Shown: positions 41,956 to 52,622 of the stretch, in pieces
Layout of the letters: each line of letters opens with the position of its first letter
Position numbering within the stretch: the stretch's first letter is position 1
Assembly: GCF_007829955.1 (NCBI RefSeq)
Contig: NZ_VIWX01000004.1
Location: forward strand, 1-64,000
DNA: 64,000 bases
Source of the DNA: Saccharopolyspora dendranthemae
GTDB lineage: Bacteria > Actinomycetota > Actinomycetes > Mycobacteriales > Pseudonocardiaceae
Direction of reading: 5' to 3'
Position numbers and translations under genes: made by a program
The notes under the pieces: generated by a model
What the model saw: only the letters and a program-made list of their open reading frames with translations
What the model was told of the DNA's origin: nothing
The model's database searches: none

Positions 41956-43452
41956 TCACCGGCTACCGCCCGTCAGGGTGCGGCGCAGTGGAGCGGCGAT
42001 CGCGATGAGCAGGGCCAGGGCGGCCACGGCCCAGAGGGCGAGGGCGATGGGGCCCGAGAACAGGATCGAGAGGTCGCCCTCGGAGATGGTCAGCGCGCGG
42101 CGGAGCTGCTGCTCGGCGATGGGCCCCAGGATCAGGCCGACCACCGCAGGAGCGACCGGGACGTCCGCCAGCCGCATCACCAGGCCCAGCAGCCCCAGCA
42201 CGCACAGCACCACGAGGTCGACCGTCGTCCCACCGGCGGCGTAGGTGCCGAGCGTGGCGAAGACCAGCACCCCGGCGTAGATGCCGTAGGCGGGGATCGT
42301 CAGCAGCGTGGCCCACAGCCGCACCAGCGGGAGGTTGAGCACCAGCAGCATCAGGTTGCCGATGTAGAGGCTGGCGATGAGCGTCCACACCAGCGGCCCG
42401 GACTCCTCGAAGAGCTCCGGCCCGGGTTGCAGCCCGTAGGACTGGAAGGCGGTGAGGATGACGGCCGCCGTCGCCGAGGTCGGCAGCCCGATCGTCAGCA
42501 GCGGGACCAGCACGCCCGCCGACGCGGCGTTGTTGGCGGCTTCTGGCCCGGCCACGCCTTCGATGGCGCCGTGCCCGAACTCCTCGGGGTGCTTGGTCAG
42601 CTTCCGCTCGACGCTGTAGCTCAGGAACGTCGGCACCTCCGCGCCGCCCGCGGGCAGGCTCCCGATCGGGAAGCCCAGCGCGGTCCCGCGCAGCCACGCC
42701 GGCCAGGAACGGCGGAGGTCGGAGCGGGACAGCACGACGCGCTCGCGCAGCGGTTGCACGGTCGAGGCCCCGGTCCCGCTGAGCAGGTGCCCGAAGGACT
42801 CGCTGAGCGCGAACAACGCGATCACCACGATGACCACGTCGACGCCGTCCAGCAGCGAGTCCACGCCGAACGTCAGCCGGGGCTGACCTGTCTGCGAATC
42901 GATGCCCACCAGACCGACCGCTACCCCGACCAGCAGGCTCGCGACGCCCTTGAGCAGGTCCGGGCCGAGCAGCGCGCTGACCGTCACGAACGCCACCGCC
43001 ATCAGCGCCACGTACTCGGGCGGCCCGAAGCTGGTGGCGAACCCGGCAACCACCGGCGCGAGGAAGGTCAGGCCGAGGGTCCCGATGGTCCCGGCGACGA
43101 AGCTGCCGAGCGCTGCGGTGGCCAGCGCCGCTGCGGCGCGTCCGGACCGCGCCATCTTGTTGCCCTCCAGCGCGGAGACCATCGAGGCGCTCTCACCGGG
43201 AGTGTTGAGCAGGATCGAGGTGGTCGACCCGCCGTACATCCCGCCGTAGTAGATGCCGGAGAACAGGATGAGCGCGCTGGAGGCTTCGAGCCGGAAGGTG
43301 ATGGGCAGCAGCAGCGCCACGGTCAGCGCGGGCCCGATGCCGGGAAGCACACCCACGGCCGTGCCGATGGTCACGCCCACCAGCGCCCACAGCAGGTGCC
43401 CGGGCGTGAGGGCGTTGCCGAACCCCTCGAGCAGCAGTCCGATCTGTTCCAC
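41956..43452 (-). CDS. tctA: TctA, large membrane subunit of a tripartite tricarboxylate transporter
   Basis: The 498-residue integral membrane protein of the TctA (PF01970) family, with about 11-12 hydrophobic segments. Family marks: TAVGVLPGIGPALTVALLLP near residue 32, YYGGMYGGSTTSILLNTPG near 68 and FGHGAIEGVAGPEAANNA near 290. It forms the translocation channel for a carboxylate delivered by TctC, driven by an ion gradient. The GTG at 43452 follows directly after the tctB TAG. Substrate cannot be read from the sequence. Confidence 0.94.
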   Translation of the reverse strand: MEQIGLLLEGFGNALTPGHLLWALVGVTIGTAVGVLPGIGPALTVALLLPITFRLEASSALILFSGIYYGGMYGGSTTSILLNTPGESASMVSALEGNKMARSGRAAAALATAALGSFVAGTIGTLGLTFLAPVVAGFATSFGPPEYVALMAVAFVTVSALLGPDLLKGVASLLVGVAVGLVGIDSQTGQPRLTFGVDSLLDGVDVVIVVIALFALSESFGHLLSGTGASTVQPLRERVVLSRSDLRRSWPAWLRGTALGFPIGSLPAGGAEVPTFLSYSVERKLTKHPEEFGHGAIEGVAGPEAANNAASAGVLVPLLTIGLPTSATAAVILTAFQSYGLQPGPELFEESGPLVWTLIASLYIGNLMLLVLNLPLVRLWATLLTIPAYGIYAGVLVFATLGTYAAGGTTVDLVVLCVLGLLGLVMRLADVPVAPAVVGLILGPIAEQQLRRALTISEGDLSILFSGPIALALWAVAALALLIAIAAPLRRTLTGGSR

Positions 43453-43920
43453 CTAGAAACCCCAAGGTCCGCTGGGCAGGCTCAATCCGATGAGCCGGTC
43501 GAAGACGAGGAACACCGCCGCGGCGAGCGCCCACCCGTAGGCCAGCACGACCCAGCGGCGAGGAGCTCCGAGCAGCAGTGCTGCGGCCACGAACAGCCCG
43601 GTCGCCGCGAGCACGTACCCGACCACCGGCAGCAGTGCGGCAAACGCCAGCAGCGCGGCCACCAGGCCGACCACCCGCCACCAGGCGCCGGTGCGCTCGT
43701 CCCGCTCGGCTCGGGGCAGCTGCCTCCCGGACCGCACCGCCAGACCGATCCCGACCGCGGCCAGCAGCACGGCGACGATGACCGGCATCACCGCGGGCCC
43801 CATCGCCGAGCCCTGGTCGGGCAACCGCATCGCGTCGACGACCAGCACCACCGCTGCGAGCAGCATCAGGACCCCGAAGAGCCCGGTGGCGAGCGCGGTT
43901 CGCCGGTCCTGCACGGCCAT
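43453..43920 (-). CDS. tctB: TctB, small membrane subunit
   Basis: The 155-residue protein has four predicted membrane segments (TGLFGVLMLLAAVVLVVDAM, VMPVIVAVLLAAVGIGLAV, LVAALLAFAALLPVVGYVL and WALAAAVFLVFDRLIGL), the usual TctB layout. Its ATG (43920) overlaps the tctC stop as TGATG. It is short on conserved residues, as TctB proteins are, so the call rests on context and topology. Confidence 0.9.
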   Translation of the reverse strand: MAVQDRRTALATGLFGVLMLLAAVVLVVDAMRLPDQGSAMGPAVMPVIVAVLLAAVGIGLAVRSGRQLPRAERDERTGAWWRVVGLVAALLAFAALLPVVGYVLAATGLFVAAALLLGAPRRWVVLAYGWALAAAVFLVFDRLIGLSLPSGPWGF

Positions 43921-44918
43921 CACCCCAACCCGATCTTGGAGAGCACGTCGGCAACCCGGTCCTGTTCGGCGCGCAGGAAGGTCTCGAACTCGGGGCCTCC
44001 CAGGGTCGCGTCGCCCCACCCCTGCTCGGCGAGCGTCTCGCGCCACTTCGGCGACCGGGTCATCTCCAGCAGCGCCTGCTCCAGAGCCCGCTCCTGCTCG
44101 GCGGAGATGCCCTTCGGGGCGACGACTCCGCGCCAGTTGTCCAGTTGCACGTCCAGCCCGCTCTCCTGGAGCGTCGGCACGTCGGGCAACGTGGGTGCGC
44201 GTTGCGCGCTGGAGACCGCCAGCGCCCGCATCTGCCCGGATGTGATCTGCGGTTCGAGCTCGGAGACGCCGGAGATCGCGATGGTCGCCCGCCCGGACAG
44301 CGCGGTGCTGAGCAGTTCGCCGCCGCCGGAGTGCGCGACGTAGGAGAGCTGCGCGGGGTCGGCGCCGGTGGCCTGGGCGAGCAGGCCGGCCAGGATGTGC
44401 TCGGCGCCGCCGGCCGAGCCTCCCGCGATGGACACCGCTCGGAGGTCGCCGCGCATCCGAGCCGTGAGGTCCGACAGCGAGCGGATCGGCGAGTCCTGCG
44501 GCACCGCGATGACTTCGGCGTCGGTGGTCAGCCGGATCAGAGGAGTGGTGTTCTCGAGCGAGACCGGTGAGTCGTTGGCCTTGACGGCGCCGACCATGAT
44601 CAGCCCGGTCACCAGCAGCTGGGCCGGATCTGCCTGGTAGCGGACGAACTGGCTGAGCCCGATCGTCCCGCCCGCGCCGTTGACGTTGTAGACCTCGGTG
44701 CGCCCGACGAGGTCCTGCAGGGAGTTCTGCATCTCGCGCGCGGTCTGGTCCCATCCGCCGCCGGGCGCGGCCGGTGCCATCAGCCGCAGCTGCCGGTCGC
44801 CGAGCACCTGAGCGACGGGGCTCCCCTGCCGCTGCTCGGCGGGTGCGGTGGCCACGACGGCGCAGGTGAGCAGCACCGCCACCGCCCAGGGGATCACTGT
44901 CGCCGGAGAGTGCCGCAT
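43920..44918 (-). CDS. tctC: TctC, extracytoplasmic solute-binding protein
   Basis: The 332-residue protein starts with a membrane-anchor-like segment (IPWAVAVLLTCAVVATAPA) and continues with the Bug/TctC fold: RLMAPAAPGGGWDQTAREM near residue 50, NVNGAGGTIGLSQFVR near 80, SYVAHSGGGELLSTALSG near 195 and LDNWRGVVAPKGISAEQ near 260. No lipobox Cys is evident beyond LTCAV at the signal end, which could serve as a lipidation site. First gene of tctCBA, divergent from tex across 226 bp that contain a 12-bp palindrome. Confidence 0.92.
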   Translation of the reverse strand: MRHSPATVIPWAVAVLLTCAVVATAPAEQRQGSPVAQVLGDRQLRLMAPAAPGGGWDQTAREMQNSLQDLVGRTEVYNVNGAGGTIGLSQFVRYQADPAQLLVTGLIMVGAVKANDSPVSLENTTPLIRLTTDAEVIAVPQDSPIRSLSDLTARMRGDLRAVSIAGGSAGGAEHILAGLLAQATGADPAQLSYVAHSGGGELLSTALSGRATIAISGVSELEPQITSGQMRALAVSSAQRAPTLPDVPTLQESGLDVQLDNWRGVVAPKGISAEQERALEQALLEMTRSPKWRETLAEQGWGDATLGGPEFETFLRAEQDRVADVLSKIGLG

Positions 44919-44954
44919 CGTTCGCCTCGTTCACCGTCGAACGGACTGTCCACA

Positions 44955-44966
44955 ACTGTATACAGT
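44955..44966. promoter_or_regulatory. Palindromic operator candidate upstream of tctC
   Basis: ACTGTATACAGT is a perfect 12-bp palindrome 37 bp upstream of the tctC ATG. TGTATACA cores are typical of GntR/FCD-family operators. No GntR gene is in the window, so the regulator is unknown. The AT-rich core stands out in a GC-rich region. Confidence 0.5.
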
Positions 44967-45144
44967 CGCGATCTCCGTGGGACAAGGGTCACAGAGGCTC
45001 GAAATCGGTACGGTCCAACGGATCGCGAACGACCCCGGCCGAACCGACACGCCGGGCCGAGTGGCACGGTTGCGCTGGACTCCCGTCGGGCACAATGCTC
45101 GATCGGATCTGGCGAAGATCGCAGAGAAGGCGGAACCAGGAAAC

Positions 45145-47541
<2,397 letters not shown>

Positions 47542-47547
47542 GGCAGA

Positions 47548-47597
47548 ACGTGCGAAGGGGCTCCTCCGATTCGATCGGGAGGAGCCCCTTCGCACGT
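47548..47597. terminator. Strong terminator after tex
   Basis: A 20-bp perfect stem (47548-47567 with 47578-47597) and a 10-base loop, 6 bp after the tex stop. It abuts the stop of the convergent DUF397 gene, so it can terminate both. Confidence 0.85.
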
Positions 47598-47791
47598 CAT
47601 CGGTCGAAACGCCCGGTCTTGACCGCGGTGAGGAACGACCTCCACTGCTCCGCTGAAGTCGTCAGGTACACACCGTCCTGGTGCCTCGAATTCCGCACGG
47701 CAACACCGGGTCTCAACGGGCCTACCTCGACGCGGGAACTCACGTTCTGAGACCGCGACGAAGCTCGCCACCCGGCCGGGTTCGCTGTCAT
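47597..47791 (-). CDS. DUF397 protein
   Basis: A 64-residue protein fitting DUF397: GWRASSRSQ near residue 7 corresponds to the W-K/R-S-S start of the domain, PGVAVRNSRHQDG to the central VRDSK segment and EQWRSFLTAVKTGRFD to the C-terminal helix. DUF397 proteins are found in actinobacteria beside XRE-type regulators, some in developmental control (BldB/WhiJ-like systems). No XRE gene is adjacent. The ATG at 47791 overlaps the stop of an upstream frame as ATGA; that frame is too weak to call a gene. The usual Cys-Val-Glu-Val of the domain is SRVEV here. Confidence 0.78.
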   Translation of the reverse strand: MTANPAGWRASSRSQNVSSRVEVGPLRPGVAVRNSRHQDGVYLTTSAEQWRSFLTAVKTGRFDR

Positions 47792-48103
47792 GTTCTCGCG
47801 CCTTCCAGCTCATCGAGGATGGCGACCGGACCCGCGTCCGCACGGACCGTCCGCCAGTCCTTGCAGGGTAATGATGGCATCCGGGCCGAACGCCCCTTCC
47901 TGGCGGCGACGACGACCAGAACCAGGAAATCGGCGGCATTCGCGGGCTGAACTCCGCTGAAACCCCGTCACACCAGCCGGATGGGCACTTCGACCTGAGG
48001 CTCTGACCGCACTCTCCGCCGAGCTGAACCGATCAGGACGACATCGGTCCACACTGGACCAGGGAGCGGTGGAACGGGTCGATTCGAGCGGGGCGCGGAC
48101 GGC
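47792..48103. other. 312-bp region without a confident gene
   Basis: On the minus strand an open frame runs into the DUF397 start with an ATGA overlap and ends DELEGART; it includes RKGRSARMPSLPCKDWRTV but has no good start and no recognised family. It might be a short coupled gene or the remnant of the XRE regulator expected beside DUF397. I see no promoter, hairpin or repeat that I can support. Confidence 0.4.
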
Positions 48104-48865
48104 TCAGCCCCGGGAAGGTTCCTGGCTTCCCTCCGGAACGCGCGTCTGAGCCATGACGTCGGCCATGCGCTCCCCGACCACCGCCGGGATGAGCCGTTCG
48201 GCGGAGCGGATGGCCGCCGCTTGCAGCGCGTTGAACACCAGCGGGCGCAGCCGGTCCATGACGTCGCCGTAGAACGGAGCGGCTTCCTCGACGGTCGCCA
48301 CGCGCGTCACGACGTGCTCCTTGACCAGGCCGGCGAGGTCGTCACCGAGCTCGCCGACCTTGCTGAGCATGTCCTCGGCGATCGTCAGCGTCTCGCCGAG
48401 CGGAATGCCGAGGGCGACCATGTCCACGGCCGCGTCGTAGAGCAGGGGGCTCGTGGTGACGAATCCGCGTCCACGACGCTCCAGGATCCCGAGGTCGATG
48501 ACCCGCTTGACCACGCTCGGGGTGATCTGCGAACCGAAGTTCCTGCGCAACTCGCCGAGCGTCACCGAGCGCGGCTTCTCCACGGCCCAGGTCCGGTCCG
48601 CGACTACCTCTTCCAGGCCGAGCACCTCACCCAGGCTGCGGCCCGACTCCCAGGCGCCGATCATCTCCTTGATCTGGGCGAACGCGTATCCCCGCTCCAG
48701 CATGCTGATGATCAGCTTGAGCCGGGTCAGGTGCGCGTCGGAGTAGATCGCCGTGCGGCCTTCCTTGCGAGGTGGCGGCAGGAGGTCGCGGTCCTGGTAG
48801 ACGCGCACGTTGCGCACCGTTGTTCCCGCAGTGCGAGCGAGGTCGTCGATCCGATAGTCCACCAC
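48104..48865 (-). CDS. MerR-family transcriptional regulator
   Basis: The N-terminal MerR winged helix reads YRIDDLARTAGTTVRNVRVY, with DRDLLPPPRKEGRTAIYSDA as the wing and LTRLKLIISMLERGYAFAQI leading into the dimer helix. The remaining 170 residues form an effector domain of unknown ligand (VVKRVIDLGILERRGRGFVT, then MVALGIPLGETLTIAEDML). There is no Cys-rich metal site. The GTG at 48865 places the HTH at the N-terminus; an in-frame ATG at 48922 would add an unrelated arm. A TACACT box a few bases before the GTG suggests a leaderless transcript. Target genes are not evident. Confidence 0.85.
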   Translation of the reverse strand: MVDYRIDDLARTAGTTVRNVRVYQDRDLLPPPRKEGRTAIYSDAHLTRLKLIISMLERGYAFAQIKEMIGAWESGRSLGEVLGLEEVVADRTWAVEKPRSVTLGELRRNFGSQITPSVVKRVIDLGILERRGRGFVTTSPLLYDAAVDMVALGIPLGETLTIAEDMLSKVGELGDDLAGLVKEHVVTRVATVEEAAPFYGDVMDRLRPLVFNALQAAAIRSAERLIPAVVGERMADVMAQTRVPEGSQEPSRG

Positions 48866-49114
48866 CTCGATCAGTGTAGTAACTCCGCGCAACCCGCGCT
48901 GATCCCCGTGCCCTGCGGACATTCACCGGTCGCGCCGGGAAACCCCGGATCCGCCGCCGGGACTTTTTCCGGGTTTCCGGCCAAATTGGATTCGAGGTCG
49001 TGCCACGTCGTTCGGGCGCGCGCTCGATCTTGCCCGCCAGCAGCGGAAACCGCGAGGTGACCCGGTCGGACGGGGGGAGTTCGACCGGGCCACCGGAGGG
49101 AGACGCCTCGGGGG

Positions 49115-50641
49115 TCAGGCGTCGACCCTCTCCCCCTCTTGGGGTTCTTGCGGCTTCGCCTCGCGCCGGGGCAGGAGACGAGCGAGCAAGGGCCAGACGA
49201 GGATCAGCGCGACGATGCAGTAGACCGTGATCGCGAACGGGGTGTTGACCAATCCGCTGAGGCTGCCATCGCTGATCTGCAGCGCCCGCCGCATCTGCTG
49301 CTCCGAGGTCGGTCCGAGGATCACCGCGATGATCGCCGGCAGGACCGGCAGGCCGTACCGGCGCATGGCGAAGCCGATCAGCCCGATCACGAACAGCAGC
49401 ACCAGGTCGAGCGGCTCACCGCCGATCGCGTAGGCACCGACGCTGGCGAAGAACAGGATGCCCGCGTACAGGTACGGCCTCGGGATCTGCAGCAGCTTCG
49501 CCCAGACCGGCGCCAGCGGCAGGTTCAGCACCAGCAGCAGCACGGAGCCGATGAACATGCTCGCGATCAGCGCCCAGACCAGTTCCGACTCGCGCGCGAA
49601 CAGCAGCGGACCCGGCTGGATGCCGTACTGCTGGAACGCGGCCAGCATCACCGCCGCCACCGCCGTGGTCGGCAGACCCAGCGTCAGCATCGACACCATG
49701 GTGCCGGCAGCGGACGCGCTCGCCGCCGCCTCAGGTCCGGCCACGCCCTCGATGGCGCCCTTGCCGAACTCGTCGCGGTGCTTGGACAGACGACGTTCGG
49801 CCACATAGGACAGGAACGTCGGGATCTCCGCTCCACCAGCGGGAATCGCGCCGAACGGGAACCCGATGAACGGGCCGCGCAGCCACGGCTTCCAGGTGCG
49901 CCGCACGTCGGAACCCGTCAGCAGCGCGCGCCCGACCGGGATCGGTGCCGCGTTGCTGCGCCGCAGGTGCGCGGCGACCCACAGCGACTCGCCGATGGCG
50001 AACAGCCCCACCGCGACGAGGACGACGTCGATGCCGTCGGCCAGGTGCAGCATGCCGAAGGTCAACCGCTGCTGACCGGTCATCTCGTCGAGGCCGATGA
50101 TCCCGATCGTCAAACCGATGAGCAGCGAGGCGAATCCGCGGATCCGGGACTTGCCGAGCACCGAGGTGATGGCGATGAACGCCAGGACCGTGATCGCCAG
50201 GTAATCGGGCGCGCCGATGTCCACCGCGAGCGACGCCACGGTCGGGGCCAGCAGCACCAGCAGGGTCAGGCCGACGATCGCGCCGATGAAGTGCCCGACC
50301 GCCGCCGTCGCGAGCGCCTGAGCGCCACGCCCCTTGCGGGCCATCGGGTTTCCCTCGAGCGCGGCGATCACCGAGAAGCTCTCCCCCGGCGTGTTCAGCA
50401 GGATCGACGTCGTCGACCCGCCGAACATGCCGCCGAAGTAGATGCCGGCGAACATGATGAAGGCGCTCGTCGGTTCCAGCGCGTAGGTGACGGGCAGCAG
50501 CAGCGCGACCGCCATCGCCGGCCCGATCCCGGGAAGCACGCCGATGGCGGTGCCCAGCAGCACGCCGAGCGCCGCCCACACCAGGTTCATCGGGGTCAGC
50601 GCGGTGGCGAAACCGTCGAGGAGAAGGTTCAGCGATTCCAT
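49115..50641 (-). CDS. tctA: TctA, large membrane subunit, second transporter
   Basis: The 508-residue paralogue of the TctA at 41956. It keeps the family marks: TAIGVLPGIGPAMAVALLLP near residue 31, IYFGGMFGGSTTSILLNTPG near 66 and FGKGAIEGVAGPEAAASASA near 290. It has a longer charged C-terminal tail (LLPRREAKPQEPQEGERVDA). It is separated from tctB by 3 bp. As the third gene of tctCBA opposite a two-component system, it is likely induced by the substrate that system senses. Confidence 0.94.
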   Translation of the reverse strand: MESLNLLLDGFATALTPMNLVWAALGVLLGTAIGVLPGIGPAMAVALLLPVTYALEPTSAFIMFAGIYFGGMFGGSTTSILLNTPGESFSVIAALEGNPMARKGRGAQALATAAVGHFIGAIVGLTLLVLLAPTVASLAVDIGAPDYLAITVLAFIAITSVLGKSRIRGFASLLIGLTIGIIGLDEMTGQQRLTFGMLHLADGIDVVLVAVGLFAIGESLWVAAHLRRSNAAPIPVGRALLTGSDVRRTWKPWLRGPFIGFPFGAIPAGGAEIPTFLSYVAERRLSKHRDEFGKGAIEGVAGPEAAASASAAGTMVSMLTLGLPTTAVAAVMLAAFQQYGIQPGPLLFARESELVWALIASMFIGSVLLLVLNLPLAPVWAKLLQIPRPYLYAGILFFASVGAYAIGGEPLDLVLLFVIGLIGFAMRRYGLPVLPAIIAVILGPTSEQQMRRALQISDGSLSGLVNTPFAITVYCIVALILVWPLLARLLPRREAKPQEPQEGERVDA

Positions 50642-50644
50642 CTG

Positions 50645-51184
50645 TTACAGCACCCCCATCAGCGGGCCGCCGGGCAGGGGGACACCGAGCAGGTTGTTGA
50701 ACACGAAGTACGTCGCCACCGAGAGCACCGCCGCCAGCAGCGGATCCCGCACGGCGTTGCGGCTTCCCAGCGCGTAGGAGCAGCCCCAGAACAGGATCAT
50801 CCCGGACAGCGGGAACCCGATGACGTTGATCAGCACCGCGTTCGCCAGGAACGACGCAGACAGCAGCAGCACCGTCCGCCAGTCGCTGGGCGCCGACAGG
50901 TCGACGTCCTCGCCGGTCTCGGACTCACCTCGCCCGCCGCGCAGCACGTCGCGCGCCAGCAGCACCGAGACGACCAGCAGCAGACCGCCGATGAGGAACG
51001 GCACGGTCTTCGGTCCGACCGGGCCGCGCTGGGTGAAGTCGGCCGAGATCGACGCGGCGTCGGCGAGCACCAGAACGCCCAGCAGCGCCAGCAGCACGCA
51101 GATGCCCAGCTCGGAGTGCTCCCGCAGCCAGTTCCGCTTCGGCGACTCGGGGGTTTCCGGGGTCGTGGTCGCGGTTTCGGTCAT
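50645..51184 (-). CDS. tctB: TctB, small membrane subunit, second transporter
   Basis: The 179-residue protein with four predicted membrane segments (LGICVLLALLGVLVLADAA, TVPFLIGGLLLVVSVLLAR, TVLLLSASFLANAVLINVIG and the Val/Phe-rich end) preceded by a charged N-terminus rich in Thr and Pro. Its ATG overlaps the tctC stop as ATGA. The TctB call rests on topology and position. Confidence 0.9.
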   Translation of the reverse strand: MTETATTTPETPESPKRNWLREHSELGICVLLALLGVLVLADAASISADFTQRGPVGPKTVPFLIGGLLLVVSVLLARDVLRGGRGESETGEDVDLSAPSDWRTVLLLSASFLANAVLINVIGFPLSGMILFWGCSYALGSRNAVRDPLLAAVLSVATYFVFNNLLGVPLPGGPLMGVL

Positions 51185-52167
51185 GCCAGTCCCAACTCCT
51201 TGAGCACCGTGGCCACCCGGTCGTTCTCCTGCGCCAGGAACTCACCGAACTGCGGTCCCGGCTGGAACGCCTCGGTCCAGCCGTTGCGCTGCATGGCTTC
51301 CTTCCACTCCGGGGTCCCGTTGAGGCGCTCGAACAGCGACACGAGCTTGGCCCGGTCCCGCTCGTTCATCTCGGGCGGAGCGACGATGCCGCGCCAGTTG
51401 GTGAAGTTGACGTCCACACCGGACTCGAGCAGCGTCGGCGCGTTCACACCGGGCAGCCGCTCCGGGCCGGTCACCGCCAGCACGCGCAGTTCACCGGCTT
51501 CGATCTGGTCGCGGTACTCACCGATGCCGGAGACGCCGAAGGCGACCTTGCCGCCGAGCACCGAGGCGAGCAGCTCACCGCCACCGTCGAAGGGCACGTA
51601 GTTGACCTGCTTGGGCTGCAGGCCGATGGCCTTGGCCATGAGCATCGGCGCCAGGTGGTCGGGTCCGCCCGGGGACGAACCACCACCGACCGGGACCTCA
51701 CCCGGGTGGGCCTTCCAATCGTTGATGAGCTGGTCGAGGCTCCGGTAGGGCGAGTCCTTGCCGACCACGATCACGTTGGATTCCTCGACGAGCTTCGCGA
51801 TCGGCGTGATGTCCGCCAACGACACCGGGGAGTGGTTGGTGTAGACGCTGCCGACCACGCCCAGTCCCATCGACATGGCGAGCTTGCCGTTGCCGCGCTC
51901 GTTGACCACGCGCCCCAGCCCGACGGTGCCGCCGGCGCCGGGGAGGTTGAACACCTCGGTGTTGTCCTGCAGCCCGGCGTCCTCCATCGCCTTGACCGCG
52001 GTCCGGGCTGTGATGTCGTACCCGCCGCCGGGCGAGTTGGGGACGAGCATCCGCAGTCCCCGGATTTGCGCTTCGGCGCTGCTGTCACCGCTGGTGCTGA
52101 TCAGTGGTGGCACCAGGAGCACCAGCAGCACGGCTGCGATCACAGCCAGCGCGCTGCGTAGCCGCAC
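51181..52167 (-). CDS. tctC: TctC, extracytoplasmic solute-binding protein, second transporter
   Basis: The 328-residue protein has an N-terminal signal-type segment (SALAVIAAVLLVLLVPPLI) without a lipobox Cys, then the TctC fold: LRMLVPNSPGGGYDITART near residue 38, FNLPGAGGTVGLGRVVNERG near 72, NYVPFDGGGELLASVLGGKV near 188 and VNFTNWRGIVAPPEMNERD near 253. It binds the carboxylate outside and presents it to TctAB. Its closest match in the window is the tctC at 43920, but the two differ widely, so they probably take different substrates. Confidence 0.92.
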   Translation of the reverse strand: MRLRSALAVIAAVLLVLLVPPLISTSGDSSAEAQIRGLRMLVPNSPGGGYDITARTAVKAMEDAGLQDNTEVFNLPGAGGTVGLGRVVNERGNGKLAMSMGLGVVGSVYTNHSPVSLADITPIAKLVEESNVIVVGKDSPYRSLDQLINDWKAHPGEVPVGGGSSPGGPDHLAPMLMAKAIGLQPKQVNYVPFDGGGELLASVLGGKVAFGVSGIGEYRDQIEAGELRVLAVTGPERLPGVNAPTLLESGVDVNFTNWRGIVAPPEMNERDRAKLVSLFERLNGTPEWKEAMQRNGWTEAFQPGPQFGEFLAQENDRVATVLKELGLA

Positions 52168-52301
52168 GGGCGATCCCGCCTCTCCATTGTGGTCGGAACG
52201 TGAGCCGGCTCATGCTGCACGCCCGCACGACGCCGTGTCTCCCTTAATCACCTAACGACACTTCCGAAACTTGTGTAAGCAGTCGTTTCATCAGAATCAC
52301 C

Positions 52302-52430
52302 TTGCGTGGCGGTGCGGGTAGCGGAACCTGACACGCCGTCTGGACTCCGTGCGCCACTCCTGATGTATGCCAATACACGGCGTCGCGGCGTACTCGCCAG
52401 ACGACGTGTCAGAACCCGCGGCGGTGCCGG
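52302..52430 (-). repeat. Structured intergenic repeat, copy 2
   Basis: A 129-bp element in the 455-bp space between tctC (52167) and the kinase (52623), in opposite orientation to copy 1 at 34374-34517. Its outer arms, read on the minus strand, are GACACGTCGTCTGG and CCAGACGGCGTGTC; they pair over 14 positions with one G-U. The arm sequences differ from those of copy 1 but pairing is kept. The core and the right end (CTACCCGCACCGCCACGCAA) are shared. The rest of the 455-bp space holds the two divergent promoters; I see no further clear site. Confidence 0.75.
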
Positions 52431-52622
52431 CTGAGTCCCACACCTGAAACAGCGGCTCCGCCGCACTCTGAAACGACCCCTAGCCCACGGTGGCGACGAA
52501 GGCGGAATTCGCGCGCAAGCAGCGGAACCCGGATCGCCTGGTAGCGGCGCTGTCCGTTTTGAGCAGGTGCTTTGCGGCGGCCGGGCCGCGAGCGGTTACC
52601 GTTCCCGGCTAGGAGGTGCGCG

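Noticed and set aside
41930..41975. Short direct repeats of CACCGCCCGTC as a CRISPR-like array
   Set aside because: There are only about three imperfect units with spacers of a few bases and no cas genes.
52248..52466. 72-codon open frame on the minus strand across repeat copy 2, with peptide similarity to a frame across copy 1
   Set aside because: The similarity follows from the shared DNA. Copy 1 has an extra base in the core that breaks the common frame, and the outer arms change without regard to codons. A structured non-coding element explains the pattern better.
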